A DNA stretch of 26,561 nucleotides from Acanthaster planci (Eukaryota; Echinodermata; Asteroidea; Valvatida; Acanthasteridae), in NCBI RefSeq assembly GCF_001949145.1, contig NW_019091441.1, positions 873,641-900,201 of the forward strand. Direction: 5' to 3'. The position numbers and the translations under genes were made by a program. The notes beneath the pieces were generated by a model. That model was not told the DNA's origin and ran no database searches. It saw only the letters and a list, made by a program, of their open reading frames with translations. Shown piece by piece: positions 12,901 to 22,363 of the stretch (positions within the stretch are counted from its first letter, which is position 1; each line of letters opens with the position of its first letter).

Positions 12901-14273
12901 TGTTGAGGAGTAACTGCCATTGATTTGATTACGCGGTGGACAGGTGAATGTAAGAGTCGTACCTGAATGGGTGTGCTAATAGCAGACATTGCAGTGAAGT
13001 TGGCCACATCCGAGAAGAACACCGTCACTTCGTCGTAGGTCTCAGCGGTAGTCTGTCCCGTCAGCTTGAGCTGCTCAGCCACCACCTTGGGCAGCATCTG
13101 ATACAGCAGCGAGTCCGACCTCTTCTTCTCTTCCCGGAGCTCCAGGGTCTTGCGGTGTAGGGAGTCCCCCACCCGTTGGATTTGTTGAGTCTGGTGGATG
13201 ATGCCGCGGATAATCAAGGGGCCAGTGATGAGAACCGTGGAGAGAAAGAAGGCACAGGCCACCACACTGTAGATGCCCCCTCGCATGTCCGAATCCAGCT
13301 GCTCGATGATGAAGTCGGCCAGTTCCGTTTGCAGGGTCATTAGGTCGTTAATGTAGCTGGTCATATTGTTGAACCACATGTCACCTTTGGACAATGACGG
13401 TGACAACATTTCGTGGTTGTTCAGGTATATTTCGTCTCGCATTTTAGCTATTTCAGCAGCCAGCCCACCAGTAACTGTGCCCGAGTACGCATCGCGAAGT
13501 GAGGGTGAATATTGGAAGGATGTCTCCAGTAAGCTCCTTCCCATGATACTTACGTTCATATACCAAAGGTAGTCTTCAATCAAGCCATACCCCCCACGAG
13601 AGAAGAATGTAGACCCCAGAGCTCGCTCCTTTCCTGTCTGTTCCTTAGCCATCAAAAGTAACTGGTAGGTTACCAACTTTGTCCAGAGTTCACCCGATGA
13701 CTGCTGGATCCCTTGTAGGTGCCAACCGATGATTGTCTCTATTTCACCCGAGTAGAACCTCATGACGTCGGATATGGTCACGTTGTTGTTTGACGAGACA
13801 ACAGTGTCGCGGAAGGCATCCAAATATGCCATGTAGATTTCCTTACTACTGAATTGGCCCGGCGTGGAGTCAGATTCGTTATCATAGGCCCAAGTGATGC
13901 TCAGGATCGTAAGATTTGTGTCGTTGTATATACTTCGCAGTTTGATAAGTAACTCTGGGTCTTTCAAATAGATGTAAAGGGAAGAGATGCCCCTTTCAAT
14001 CTGTAGGTGATGGGCCACCTTCCCAACATCCTGCACACTATTGCCGACGTTCGCACGCACCCACTGGAGTCGGGTGTTTTTGGCGCCTGAGTCTGCCATC
14101 AAGACTGCCGCTAAGATGGCCAAGATGGTGATGGGAATGAGTGTCATGACCACCATAGCCCATAATTGTCGACGCCGCTGTATGGGCACACTATCCCTTT
14201 TTTCATCTGTCAAGTCCACGCAAGACAATACAGTCGCACCTGTGGGGTTTGGATGCACCTGCACATTCCTCAT
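3898..14273 (-). CDS. NIT-domain receptor guanylate cyclase, six exons, complete (614 aa)
   Basis: This is a membrane guanylate cyclase that would make cGMP from GTP under control of an extracellular NIT sensor. Six exons join in frame: 14273-12963, 7208-7103, 5672-5535, 5116-5018, 4465-4356, 3978-3898 (1845 bp with stop). Seen in the protein: TM1 ~37-60; an alpha-helical NIT ectodomain ~61-330 with the family motifs QIERGIS (R94) and [11 protein letters not shown] (R217); sequons at N117, N120, N132, N164, N240 and N303; TM2 ~333-356; a coiled-coil/dimerisation helix ~360-402 ending [15 protein letters not shown]; and a class III cyclase domain 413-598. The metal aspartates are D422 (FFSDV) and D466 (ETIGDAY). 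The guanine-selecting pair is E462 and C534 (RYCLFGDT). The transition-state residues are N541 and R545 (NTASRMES). All residues needed for a homodimeric guanylate cyclase are present. The kinase-homology domain of natriuretic-peptide-type receptors is absent. The NIT ligand (nitrate/nitrite in bacteria) is inferred and not shown for animals here. The start is the first ATG in an open stretch; the upstream in-frame stop is at 14345-14343. Confidence 0.93.
3979..4355 (-). other. Intron 5 of guanylate cyclase
   Basis: The 377-bp intron is bounded by donor GTAAAT (4355) and acceptor TTTAG (3979). No internal feature was recognised. Confidence 0.85.
4356..4465 (-). CDS. Exon 5 of NIT guanylate cyclase (residues 552-588)
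   Basis: The 110-bp exon encodes [14 protein letters not shown] and then [12 protein letters not shown], the penultimate cyclase block. The acceptor TGTAAAG follows a T-rich tract; the donor is GTAAAT at 4355. It enters in phase 1 and leaves in phase 0. The acidic insert DDSEED lies between the two conserved stretches. Confidence 0.9.
4466..5017 (-). other. Intron 4 of guanylate cyclase
   Basis: The 552-bp intron is bounded by donor GTAAGC (5017) and acceptor AAAG (4466). It is AT-rich and I see nothing else in it. Confidence 0.85.
5018..5116 (-). CDS. Exon 4 of NIT guanylate cyclase (residues 519-552)
   Basis: The 99-bp exon encodes PCAAGVAG followed by [19 protein letters not shown]. This block holds the guanine-specifying C534 and the transition-state N541 and R545. 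The acceptor is TTTTTCAG at 5117 and above; the donor GTAAGC at 5017 is strong. A different reading frame is open through this exon and beyond, but only the spliced frame gives cyclase sequence. Confidence 0.93.
5117..5534 (-). other. Intron 3 of guanylate cyclase
   Basis: The 418-bp intron is bounded by donor GTAAAA (5534) and acceptor TTCAG (5117). No internal feature was recognised. Confidence 0.85.
5535..5672 (-). CDS. Exon 3 of NIT guanylate cyclase (residues 473-519)
   Basis: The 138-bp exon encodes the segment from SGAPRRNG through [12 protein letters not shown] to [10 protein letters not shown], the standard middle block of class III guanylate cyclases. The acceptor is TCATAG at 5678-5673 and the donor GTAAAA at 5534. 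It is phase 1 on both sides. Confidence 0.93.
5673..7102 (-). other. Intron 2 of guanylate cyclase
   Basis: The 1430-bp intron is bounded by donor GTACAG (7102) and acceptor CATAG (5673). It contains the GACTCGA-type palindrome cluster at 6793-6950. The rest shows no gene or named repeat. Confidence 0.85.
6793..6950. repeat. GACTCGA-type palindromic repeat cluster, copy A (intron 2)
   Basis: The motif ACTCGACT/AGTCGAGT recurs at least five times in both orientations, mixed with GTCACTA and TTACAATAACTCGACT blocks. The cluster ends in ACAACTCTG at 6942-6950. The same vocabulary recurs at 11.8 and 12.5 kb, which suggests a dispersed element. Confidence 0.6.
7103..7208 (-). CDS. Exon 2 of NIT guanylate cyclase (residues 438-473)
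   Basis: The 106-bp exon encodes a cyclase block from [16 protein letters not shown] to [14 protein letters not shown]. It carries the second metal aspartate D466 and the purine-contacting E462. The acceptor follows a strong pyrimidine tract and CCCTAG at 7210-7209. The donor is GTACAG at 7102. It enters in phase 0 and leaves in phase 1, matching both neighbours. Confidence 0.93.
8104..8139 (+). repeat. 18-bp tandem duplication
   Basis: ATTGGCCCAGCGCGTTGC at 8104-8121 is followed directly by the same 18-mer with one change at 8122-8139. It lies in a GC-richer patch of intron 1. Confidence 0.75.
8349..8379 (+). repeat. Short direct repeat, 19-bp period, with hairpin
   Basis: CGGTCTTTTGTT occurs at 8349-8360 and 8368-8379. 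A small hairpin CTCGG/CCGAG spans 8347-8365. It belongs to the same GC-rich patch, which continues with GGTACC and CCCCGG blocks to about 8470. Confidence 0.6.
10759..11080 (+). repeat. Degenerate tandem repeat, ~46-bp period, about seven units
   Basis: Units begin near 10759, 10804, 10849, 10895, 10943, 10989 and 11032, so steps are 43-48 bp. Each opens with a version of ACGTTATTGGTCCGTTCTTT; the remainder of the unit varies. The array is old or selectively constrained in the first 17-20 bp. It lies in intron 1, antisense to the cyclase gene. Confidence 0.7.
11831..11880. repeat. GACTCGAGTC palindromic repeat cluster, copy B (intron 1)
   Basis: A run of GAGTC/GACTC pentamers forms near-perfect overlapping palindromes at 11833-11852, followed by GTCGAGTTGAGTCGAGTC at 11860-11877. 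Like copy A, it is flanked by an AATGTAACGACTCGA block. Confidence 0.65.
12491..12580. repeat. GACTCGAGTC palindromic repeat cluster, copy C (intron 1)
   Basis: It contains GCGACTCGAATCG, GGACTCGAGTCGAGTTG and TGTGACTAGAGTCGGACT, ending CACAACTCCG, close to the ACAACTCTG end of copy A. A possible left partner TAGAGTTG lies at 11960-11967, which would resemble a hAT-like CAGAG terminus. No target-site duplication was confirmed. Confidence 0.55.
12963..14273 (-). CDS. Exon 1 of NIT guanylate cyclase (residues 1-437)
   Basis: One 1311-bp exon encodes the cytoplasmic tail, TM1, the full NIT ectodomain, TM2, the coiled coil and the first metal-binding block of the cyclase ([15 protein letters not shown]). 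It ends in phase 0 after STPIQ with donor GTACGA at 12962. The frame stays open 24 codons into the intron, but that tail does not resemble a cyclase, so the splice is preferred. The ATG at 14273-14271 begins [14 protein letters not shown] at 14318 would add 15 residues and is not a credible animal start. Confidence 0.93.
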
Positions 14274-14450
14274 CGTTGCTACTTGGTGCAGTGAGACGTG
14301 CCTGCCCCTAGACGGCAACCTATTACGACAGACTGTAGGAAAATCACAAAGTGGACGAACGCGCAGTGCGAGAGAGCCACGGCTACAAGAAAGGTTTCAG
14401 CCTACCGGCCAATAATATGTTGAGAAATGAGACGGGCATTGTAGAAGTGA

Positions 14451-14458
14451 TGACGTCA
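14451..14458. promoter_or_regulatory. Perfect CRE/ATF octamer upstream of guanylate cyclase
   Basis: The palindrome TGACGTCA lies 178 bp upstream of the start codon, in the expected promoter or 5' UTR zone. This is the consensus site for CREB/ATF bZIP factors. Whether it is used is inferred from position only. Confidence 0.45.
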
Positions 14459-17400
14459 TTTTTCCAAATTCTACAGAGCCTGCATTTGACCTAGGGACAG
14501 TATTATCACGGTGTTACTTATAGCAGAATAGCATCAGCTGCATTAGTTTAAATTATGTCCACTGATTTAGGTGGAAAATTCTCGCTATTTAGAGTTTGGT
14601 AGATTTCATATCCGTTTCGTGCAAAAGGCGTCGATAGTTAATTATCTGTTTGTCATTTCCGACCGACCCTTATTTTGGCTTCAACCAAGGTAGAAAATAA
14701 TCACTTTTATGACACTAAACCTGTCTGGAATTTCTTTCCAAGAACAATCTCAAGAATTTCCGGGGGAAAGCAAGAATTTTTCCCCACCTTTCTCCCCGAC
14801 CAAATGACTGACCCTATCTTGAAGTTAAAAAATTAGAACTATAAAATTAACTACGGACCGCCCTGTAATGAAGCCCTTGTGATGAATGGCAATGGAAATA
14901 AAATCACTCATCAATGATTACAGAAACTCCAAATCATAAACTCCATTAATGTGGGACTACTTCCAAGGCCCGTCATTTTATTTGGTTCTTTTCTCCTGTT
15001 CCCCCTTTATTTTCGGTGGGAATGATTAAAAACCAAACTCCCTTTTTACTGTGCAACTGTATCGCGATATGAACTACGAAAATAACTTTATCCCTATCTC
15101 GTACACAAGACCTACTGTATCGGCAGAAGAGAGGGAGAGAGGCTACTGGTGCTTCAGCCTCATTGGTGCCCTTCCTTTCACTGCAAATTCAGGCGAAAAC
15201 TGGTCGCAATGACTCCGCGAAATTCATGTCCAGAGCACCTATAGCAGCAGCTGATAACGACAGGGTCAAGTAGGGCAGTCTATAATGTCGCTGTGCTAAA
15301 ACTCATTCTCAGGTTGGAGGAAAAGGGTGTGCCATGTAGAATTAATAAGATTGCTTGAAATTTTATAAATTATTTTCACATTGGAGACGGCTGAACGGTG
15401 AAACCCCGATCTCCTCCTGCCTCCAATTAACGAACGTTAATTATTTTTTTGTTTTAAAATATCAGCATCAGCTAAATAGTTAAGGCACAGTTAAAGTATT
15501 GGTCATGCACGATAGCCCCACTACTGAGGCAAATCAAGTTTTCCAGTAAAAGATTAACTGCGGAGGCAGTTGGTGTATTTAATATTATTGATGAAGGAGT
15601 TAGTCTTATTCTACTCGTATTTTCAGAGAGTAATTGTGTAAAAGCAGAAGTGGTTCTTTCCCTCTGATTTTATTTGTTATTCAATCGTTGCTCACGTCAT
15701 GCAGCAAATAAATGTGATACGAAGAGAATAAGGTTTTATACTGGACACAACAGTGGTGTGGGCTTTTATACATCTACAAGAATGTAATCCTATTTGGAAT
15801 CGTGGGGTTGTTTACAATGAATTAAAATCCTTCCTTTTGGAACATGAGAAAACAGCAGTGCTTTTTGCGGTGGGAACAGAAAATGTTCTCTTTGTTAGGG
15901 ACTGGAAAGGCTAGCGTCAACCGTCCTGATGCTGCCGTGTCGTACTTCAACACTTTTTGTCAATTTTCAGTTAGATGGGACAGAAAAACAACACGAGCAC
16001 GTTGTTCGACGCAGAAGTTGTAATTAAGTTCGACTCTGCCGTGCTAAACAGCAGTTAAATTGTGTGACGTCAAGTGCCGTGCCATTATCATTTAAAGTCA
16101 AATTAAGTTCGTTCCTTGGCTTGATCCAGTTGGAATGCGCACGCATATAGCTGCATAATTAATTTACACATCTACCCTAGGGCAGATCCAAAAGTTTTCG
16201 CTGGGAAGAGGTTCGGGAAACATTTGTTCGTTCAAAAGGAGGTTACTGCATGTATACGATGATGAAGCCATTTCATCTCTTTGTTTTATCCTTAACTATA
16301 TACACGCAAACTAGAACCTCTACATGGTTTATGTTTTTCAGGGGTATTCCATTTTTCAGACGTGCCCCCCCGCAAAAAATTAAATTCGACGTTTGAAACC
16401 AGTGCACACTCCCTCGAACCTTTGCCGCACTTAAATGAATTACATTCGATAGGGCAAACAAATGCGTAGTTTGACACAGGTCTAAGTTACCGTACTCCAT
16501 CGTAATGTGTAATTCTCGCGTCGTTAAAATTGCCTTAGAAATTCTGCGAAGAAAAAAAAACAATTTAGTTCCTTATTATGGCCATCACAAAGGGGGCTCT
16601 GGTGATAGGCATGGAGATGAGATGTGAAATTGAGATGGAAATGTATCTTAAAAGGTGTTTACACTTAGTTCACCTTAATGCATTGTCTTACGGAAGATGT
16701 TAAGAGCTGTCGAGACACCGCAAGGTTTAACGAAATGCGCACTGTATTTCCATAGCAACGTATTTCCATGGTAATAAGGGGGGATTTTGCTTGATTTTTT
16801 TCCAATTTCCAAACCAAAACACTCATAAAAAAGACTGTTAAAAATCACTTGTACCTCCATGGGAACCGACAGAAATCCATAAAGATCGACCCTCACTAAT
16901 ATTTGTCGGTTTCGGGGCCCAGTGCTGCCAAAGGATGATGTTTTCTCCCAAAACCTCCGTTCATACTTCATGATTTTGTGATAGACAATCAATGCATTGT
17001 TTGGACTGCCAAGTCCTTGCATTTTTATTAATTTAATTTCTTGTTTGCGTGCATTGTATTTCCAAAGCGATTCTTCATCATACGTCTTGTCATTATGGGC
17101 GCACGATGGCTTGTGTGTTTATGCAATGCTGCAGCGAGAACATTCGTGCCAAAGAAATGCTGCAATTTAGATGTTCTTCTGTGTAAGTGACGGAAACCCG
17201 ATAAGGCCGATTTCTAAAAAGAAATGGCCATTCTCAATGATTTCCGTCACGAGCTTTGCTGCATCGCGCATGTGGGTTCTTGAACATCTTGTAATTTCTA
17301 TTTGGAATTTTAATATGTTTGAATCGGTTCTAGCTCGATTCACATACATTTACAAGGAAAGTGATTTGCAAGTAACCACGTCATGTATCGAGTAATTTTG

Positions 17401-18662
17401 AAGAGCAGTGGAAGTAGAATATACATGAATTGCATGTCTTAAAAGAAAACTTAGAATGAACCGTTCGTTAACTCCGTTCAAAAACTCTGACTTAAATGGC
17501 CTCCTCAAAAGCTTGTTGGAATCCATTAAATCCATCAAGAGCAGAAAGTCCGTCAATTCAAATCGACCATTCACTCCTACTATCCGCGGTTATACATTTT
17601 AGCAGCCGCGAACAACCTAACGGCTTCAGTAAAATCTGGAGACGTAGTCACAAAAGAAGGAAAAAAAGATAGTTCGATCGAGCTGGCTTGCGTATAGTAT
17701 TTTGGATAAGTGAAAGGATGAGTGTTGAGGATGTCCATGGTTTGAACCCACAAAGGGTACTCTGGCCTTGAGTTTTGGGTTATTCTATAGCGAAAACGCT
17801 CACTCCAACACATTGCCGAATTGAGCCTTATTATTATCATGACATCCACAATGCATAATCCCATAATATATTACCGACGATTTTCAATAATGGCATTTTG
17901 GTTTAATTAATTTAAAACCCCTTCGCACCGGGAGGTGGCTATAGCCGCCGTAAAAATTGAGATCCTCAGCCCGCTTTTCAGCTATTATTCTCGGCCCACG
18001 CTCGAGCGAACACGGTGAAAGAAGGCGGATCCTGGCTCTTGTGTATATGGCAATTGTCTTTGTGTGTAGCCCAGAAATGAAAAGACCGATTTTTCATCAT
18101 AATCACCAGCTTCACAATAGTCCCCACTTTGAAAAGAGGCAACGGGAATGTGGAAGCTGGAGTAGAGCCGCATGCCACCGAACAATCAGCCTTTTCACCG
18201 TGTAATTCAAAGCGTGCAGAGCACGCTGGGCCACAAACCAAGAATTTGCGGTTTGGCAGTTGGCCTTCGTGGCCAAGCGAGGCTGGAATTCTTGGAGACG
18301 GCTTTCGGAAAGAAATTCCCGCCGAAAAGGGCTTTTAAAAAGCATCGGTGAGTAAGTGGATCGGCTAGGAAACATTCCTCATTTGCACTCCTTTTATTTC
18401 GTTGTTTATTCCCAAGGTTTTCAGGCGAGTTGCAGGCCTTGACACAATGGACCAATGATTCTGCTGAATGGTTCAAGGTTTTCCCAAAGCCTCAATGATT
18501 TCATTAAGTGCATCAAGTCCAACATGTATCTGAATCATCTTGACCCATTCGAAGAGAAAAGGCTGAGAATTACATAGAACTGTGTATTTGGGAATGAACA
18601 ACGTGCAATCTCTACTACTTCCAGGAAAGGCGTGCAAGAGATGCAGTGACGTAAATTTGTGT
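14459..18662. other. Intergenic stretch upstream of the cyclase gene, no gene seen
   Basis: Several short frames up to 115 codons occur on both strands with no recognisable motif. A second perfect CRE octamer lies at 16065-16072, about 1.8 kb upstream of the cyclase start. An imperfect inverted repeat built on ACACGGTGAAA lies at 18009-18019 and ~18192-18203 in a GC-richer patch. Confidence 0.5.
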
Positions 18663-18690
18663 GGGTGTGGGGATGGGGAAAAGTGGGGGG
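18663..18690 (+). other. Canonical G-quadruplex motif
   Basis: Four runs of three or more G (18663-65, 18669-72, 18675-78, 18685-90) are separated by loops of 3, 2 and 6 nt. This meets the usual G3+N1-7 pattern on the plus strand. A second G-rich tract follows at 18955-18966. No gene is anchored nearby. Confidence 0.7.
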
Positions 18691-21206
18691 ATGACTTGCC
18701 TGGCCATGGAAATTTGAAAGGCGGGGAGGTAGATACACCATATGACACTATACATGTATAGGGGGCGATGCTCATGATACATACGTAAATCTGTAATGTG
18801 TGTTACAATCATGCAGAATCTTATCAGAGCGCCATATTTGTGGTCTTTTTAAAAAAATTATTTTAGATCTTTTAGAGTGAGACTGAACACATTTGTTTGT
18901 TGGGTAAGCCCCCCCCACAAAAATATTCACAATCCACCGCGAAAAAGTGTGTGTGGGGGGGAGGGGGACGATTCAATAGCCTGCCCCCGGTCAAAAAGTG
19001 GGGGGATATATGCCCCAATTCCCCGGAATTTACGCCCATGAATAGATTAATAGCTGTTCTTTTATGGGTACCATTAGAATTGGATATCTTTTTTGCAGTG
19101 TTGAAGACTGACAAAACTACACGGAGCGAGAGGCTCAAATGGCAACAACCAAATTTAAGTGGCAATGTGGTCTATTAAGCATTCTCCAATAGTGTGACCG
19201 GTTAACTGGGATCCTTTCTTATTAATTTAAATTAAATTCCCACACAGTTAGGAAACATGTAGATTACAAATGTACAAGTGGAGATGAGATGTGGGGATGG
19301 AGAGAAGTGATATATGTATATTTATTTCACAAATGATAAATATTTATGGTGCAGTGGTAAGATCGATTTCATTCGTGTCCCAGCTGAAAGTATTCTTTCC
19401 ATTGCAGGAATGGAATGCTTGACATCGTTTTTGTCCCTTTTTACAAAGCCTGAATTAATCCTGACGATATCGTTTTATTACCTGAGTACATACAGACGAA
19501 TGATCAACAACCGGCGTCCAATCAGAGATGTGTACTGATGACGTCACACATATTTACATACGCACTTTCCTATGGAGCCAGTTGCTCCCCAAGGTCCAGC
19601 ACAGACAACTGGAAAGCACACTCGAGTATTAATCAACTGTTGTCCCTGTATAGACATACCTGACTTCATTACAGCCCCTTTTCGGAATTCTCTTACTTGG
19701 TTATTTGATCAGAAATCCACATTTCCGTATCAACCACTGGTTAGTTTTCAATTTCCTTCCTTTATCTTCAGTGTTGTAAATGAAGTCAAGATGCAGAGTT
19801 CCAGTGGTCAATTCGGGTCTTATGGTCTCTACATTCGATCGTCTGAAAGACGTCCCAAGACAGGGAACGGGAAATAGTCTACCACGAAAAGAAGCATTCC
19901 CCTCACCGGCAAAGGAGGGACAGCGTGGTTGGAAAAATACCGACGGGGCGCGTGGTGCACTCACAAAAGAGCTGTCATTACAAATTTTAGTGCTCAATTT
20001 CGAACAAAGCCTTGTGGCAATGCAGCAGCGATGGTTACAAATTACCCTGTACGTCACTGAGTGCAAAAGGTTTATTGGAATGAAAATTGTTACAAAATGG
20101 CAGAGACAATAAATATCACGAGTGGTGCAACCAACGGCAAAGTGTGACGGTGGAATTTCGTAATTTCTTGTGTTATCAGGGCAATTGGGACCAATGAACT
20201 TCTGGGTTGTTAAAAAAGCAAATAAATTAATAAAAAATCGAAAACAAGGAGCCTGTAGGCCTAGAAAAATTGAGGTGTGATCCTAATGGACAACGGACAT
20301 ATTTTTTACCTTTTGGTTCTTGGACTGTTTTGAACAGCTTAGAAGTTTCTATTCTATATTGGACAGTCATTTTTAGACGAAATTCCATTTTTGCTCCCCC
20401 ACCCACCCAAGACCTGCATACACCACTATAAATTCCAATTAGGAAATTGCCTAGCAGGTTTGAGAGTAATAAAAAGGCAGATCCCCACCAATCACTCTAT
20501 TCGACCATGATAATAACGACCAGTGAGTGATACCTTAATGAAAGGATTTGTCAGTAAACGAGGAAGCCACCAACAGGAATGAGAGCCTTTTGATTTTGAC
20601 AAAGAAGGCAACATCCTCCAACCTAGTCTCGCTGAATGTGGTCAGTTGTAAAATATGCATAAATTAACTAGTCTGGTGCAGTGCGCCCTCTATTGAGAAT
20701 AAACAGTGCGATGTTTTGTTCTGTATAATCTTCGCAGCTGCTTATGGTGTAGGGTGCCGCTTACGTTGAGTAAGGGAAAACTTTCGCCCGACCGCAACGC
20801 GTCTATGGAAAACGCAAGCAAGTATGTGGTGTTCCACCATTAATTTCACCAAAAATAAGAGAAAAACTCCCCGAAATTCTTTTAGCGTCTCTCGGGGAAC
20901 AAAGAAAGGTGAGAGAAGTCCTCGTGTAAAATTTTGTTTGGAGAAAATTGGTGTAGTTTGTCTATTTTTCCGGGACAGAAGTGTACAAAAGTTGTCATTG
21001 GGCGATATTATTGTGCTTTGTGAATATTTTTGTATAATATTAGAAAAATTGGTTTCGGTCCAATGGGGAAAGCTTCTTATGTGGAAAAACCATTGAAGGT
21101 ATTTAACCATCCCCCGTCGTACTGTTGTAAAATCCGTCTGGCGTTACCGATAACATTAATTTGTAAGCATAATTTACAATAGTGTAAATAAGACATAATT
21201 TCATCA

Positions 21207-21223
21207 GTGTGTGTGTGTGTGTG
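21207..21223 (+). repeat. (GT)n microsatellite
   Basis: A pure 17-nt GT run. Confidence 0.9.
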
Positions 21224-21704
21224 AACATACTTGATCATTTTCAATGTGTTGACAGTGTGCCCGTGCTGTGACCAGTCATCTTATCACAGAAACTCAATTA
21301 AATTTTGAAGTTTTTTGTAAGATGTAGATTATATGCTGCCGTGAAATTCTATAACGGGAACCTGGAGACAAATAAGACTGATGAAAAGGTAAAGAATAAA
21401 AGAAAAAGAAAACAAAACAGAAAAAGTGATGAAAGAAATATCCTTGATATCCCCTATATCTGCATAATTACTGTTTTCCTGTTTCCAGGGTAACACACAT
21501 CTCTCTGTTTCCTTCCAATATTCGTTCAAACCTTGTATCGTGAAAAAACACTTTGGTATAGCTCATTATAGTGTCGCTGGTTTAAAACATAAGTGAGGCT
21601 TACATGTATTTGAGGAGCAAGACAATTTGAGGCTTACTTAATAAGACTCGTTTTTAAAGATAGAATCCTTCGTGTCGAATTTTTAGCGATAGCGCTCCAA
21701 TAAG

Positions 21705-21751
21705 TTTTGTTTGTTTGTTTGTTTGTTTCTTTGTGTGTGTGTGTTTTTTTT
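21705..21751 (+). repeat. Compound (TTTG)n-(TG)n-T microsatellite
   Basis: About six TTTG units are followed by a TG run and an eight-T run. Confidence 0.9.
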
Positions 21752-22363
21752 GTTGTTGCTTTGACGATTCTCTCCGACTTCGTAGGAAATTGTCCAATAC
21801 CAACTCTCCCCATATACAACCTGTGCGACCACTAGTCTGGTTCCCTGCCCAAAGATTCCCTGACGACCCTTGATAAAGAATCTTAGGTCAGGCATCACCC
21901 ACAGATATAAATAGATATGGCGAAGGGTCAGAGGTCACAAGTTGAAAGCCCAGATGTTTCGATCTCATTCCCTTAATACGTTGTGGGTTCAAATTCAGTT
22001 GAGTGTTCCCAAATATGGCGCACTTGAAAAAAAATCTCAAAAAATTCAAAATCATACATAAGCATTTTCGAAATCCTTTTAGTTGATAAATCCTTGTACA
22101 GCAACATTCATTCCACGCACACACCCATCAACAAGTAAGTTGTCTGTAACTTTGTTGTTATGTGCCAAAGCATAATTGTTGACGGTTTACGTTCAACAAG
22201 CCTACCTACCCGACCGGGAATAACCGAACATTAACGGTACCATCCATAAACATGCCGAATGTAGACGGGACGGCTATTTCCGGAAAAATGGAGGAATTCC
22301 TCCTGTCCTGGTCACGTGACATTGGTTGATACAATGCCCTGAATCATTGAATCCACTCGCGGA

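Larger units (their letters stand above)
7209..12962 (-). other. Intron 1 of guanylate cyclase (5.75 kb)
   Basis: The intron is bounded by donor GTACGA (12962) and acceptor CCCTAG (7209). It is by far the longest intron and carries most of the repeats: short tandem repeats at 8104-8139 and 8349-8379, the ~46-bp tandem array at 10759-11080 and GACTCGAGTC palindromes at 11831-11880 and 12491-12580. No nested gene could be supported. Confidence 0.85.
18691..22363. other. Intergenic stretch with low-complexity tracts, no gene seen
   Basis: It contains C8/G7 tracts that could pair at 18909-18961, a CRE octamer at 19539-19546, a CTCF-like core at 20683-20696 and microsatellites at 21207 and 21705. 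Open frames up to 122 codons show no family motif and appear on both strands at once, as expected by chance. Confidence 0.5.

Noticed and set aside
14271-14318. Longer N-terminus of the cyclase from 14318
   Set aside because: The codon at 14318 is TTG. The first ATG in frame is at 14273 and gives a normal cytoplasmic leader before TM1.
16675-17022. Minus-strand 115-codon frame
   Set aside because: No domain, low-complexity residues and no splice or promoter context.
20742-21110. Overlapping frames of 122 (minus) and 90 (plus) codons
   Set aside because: Both strands are open over the same AT-rich bases, with no motif, as expected by chance.
21930-21998. Second tRNA-like unit with a B-box match (GGTTCAAATTC)
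   Set aside because: The A box is very weak and there is no fold or repeat tail. At best a very old SINE relic.
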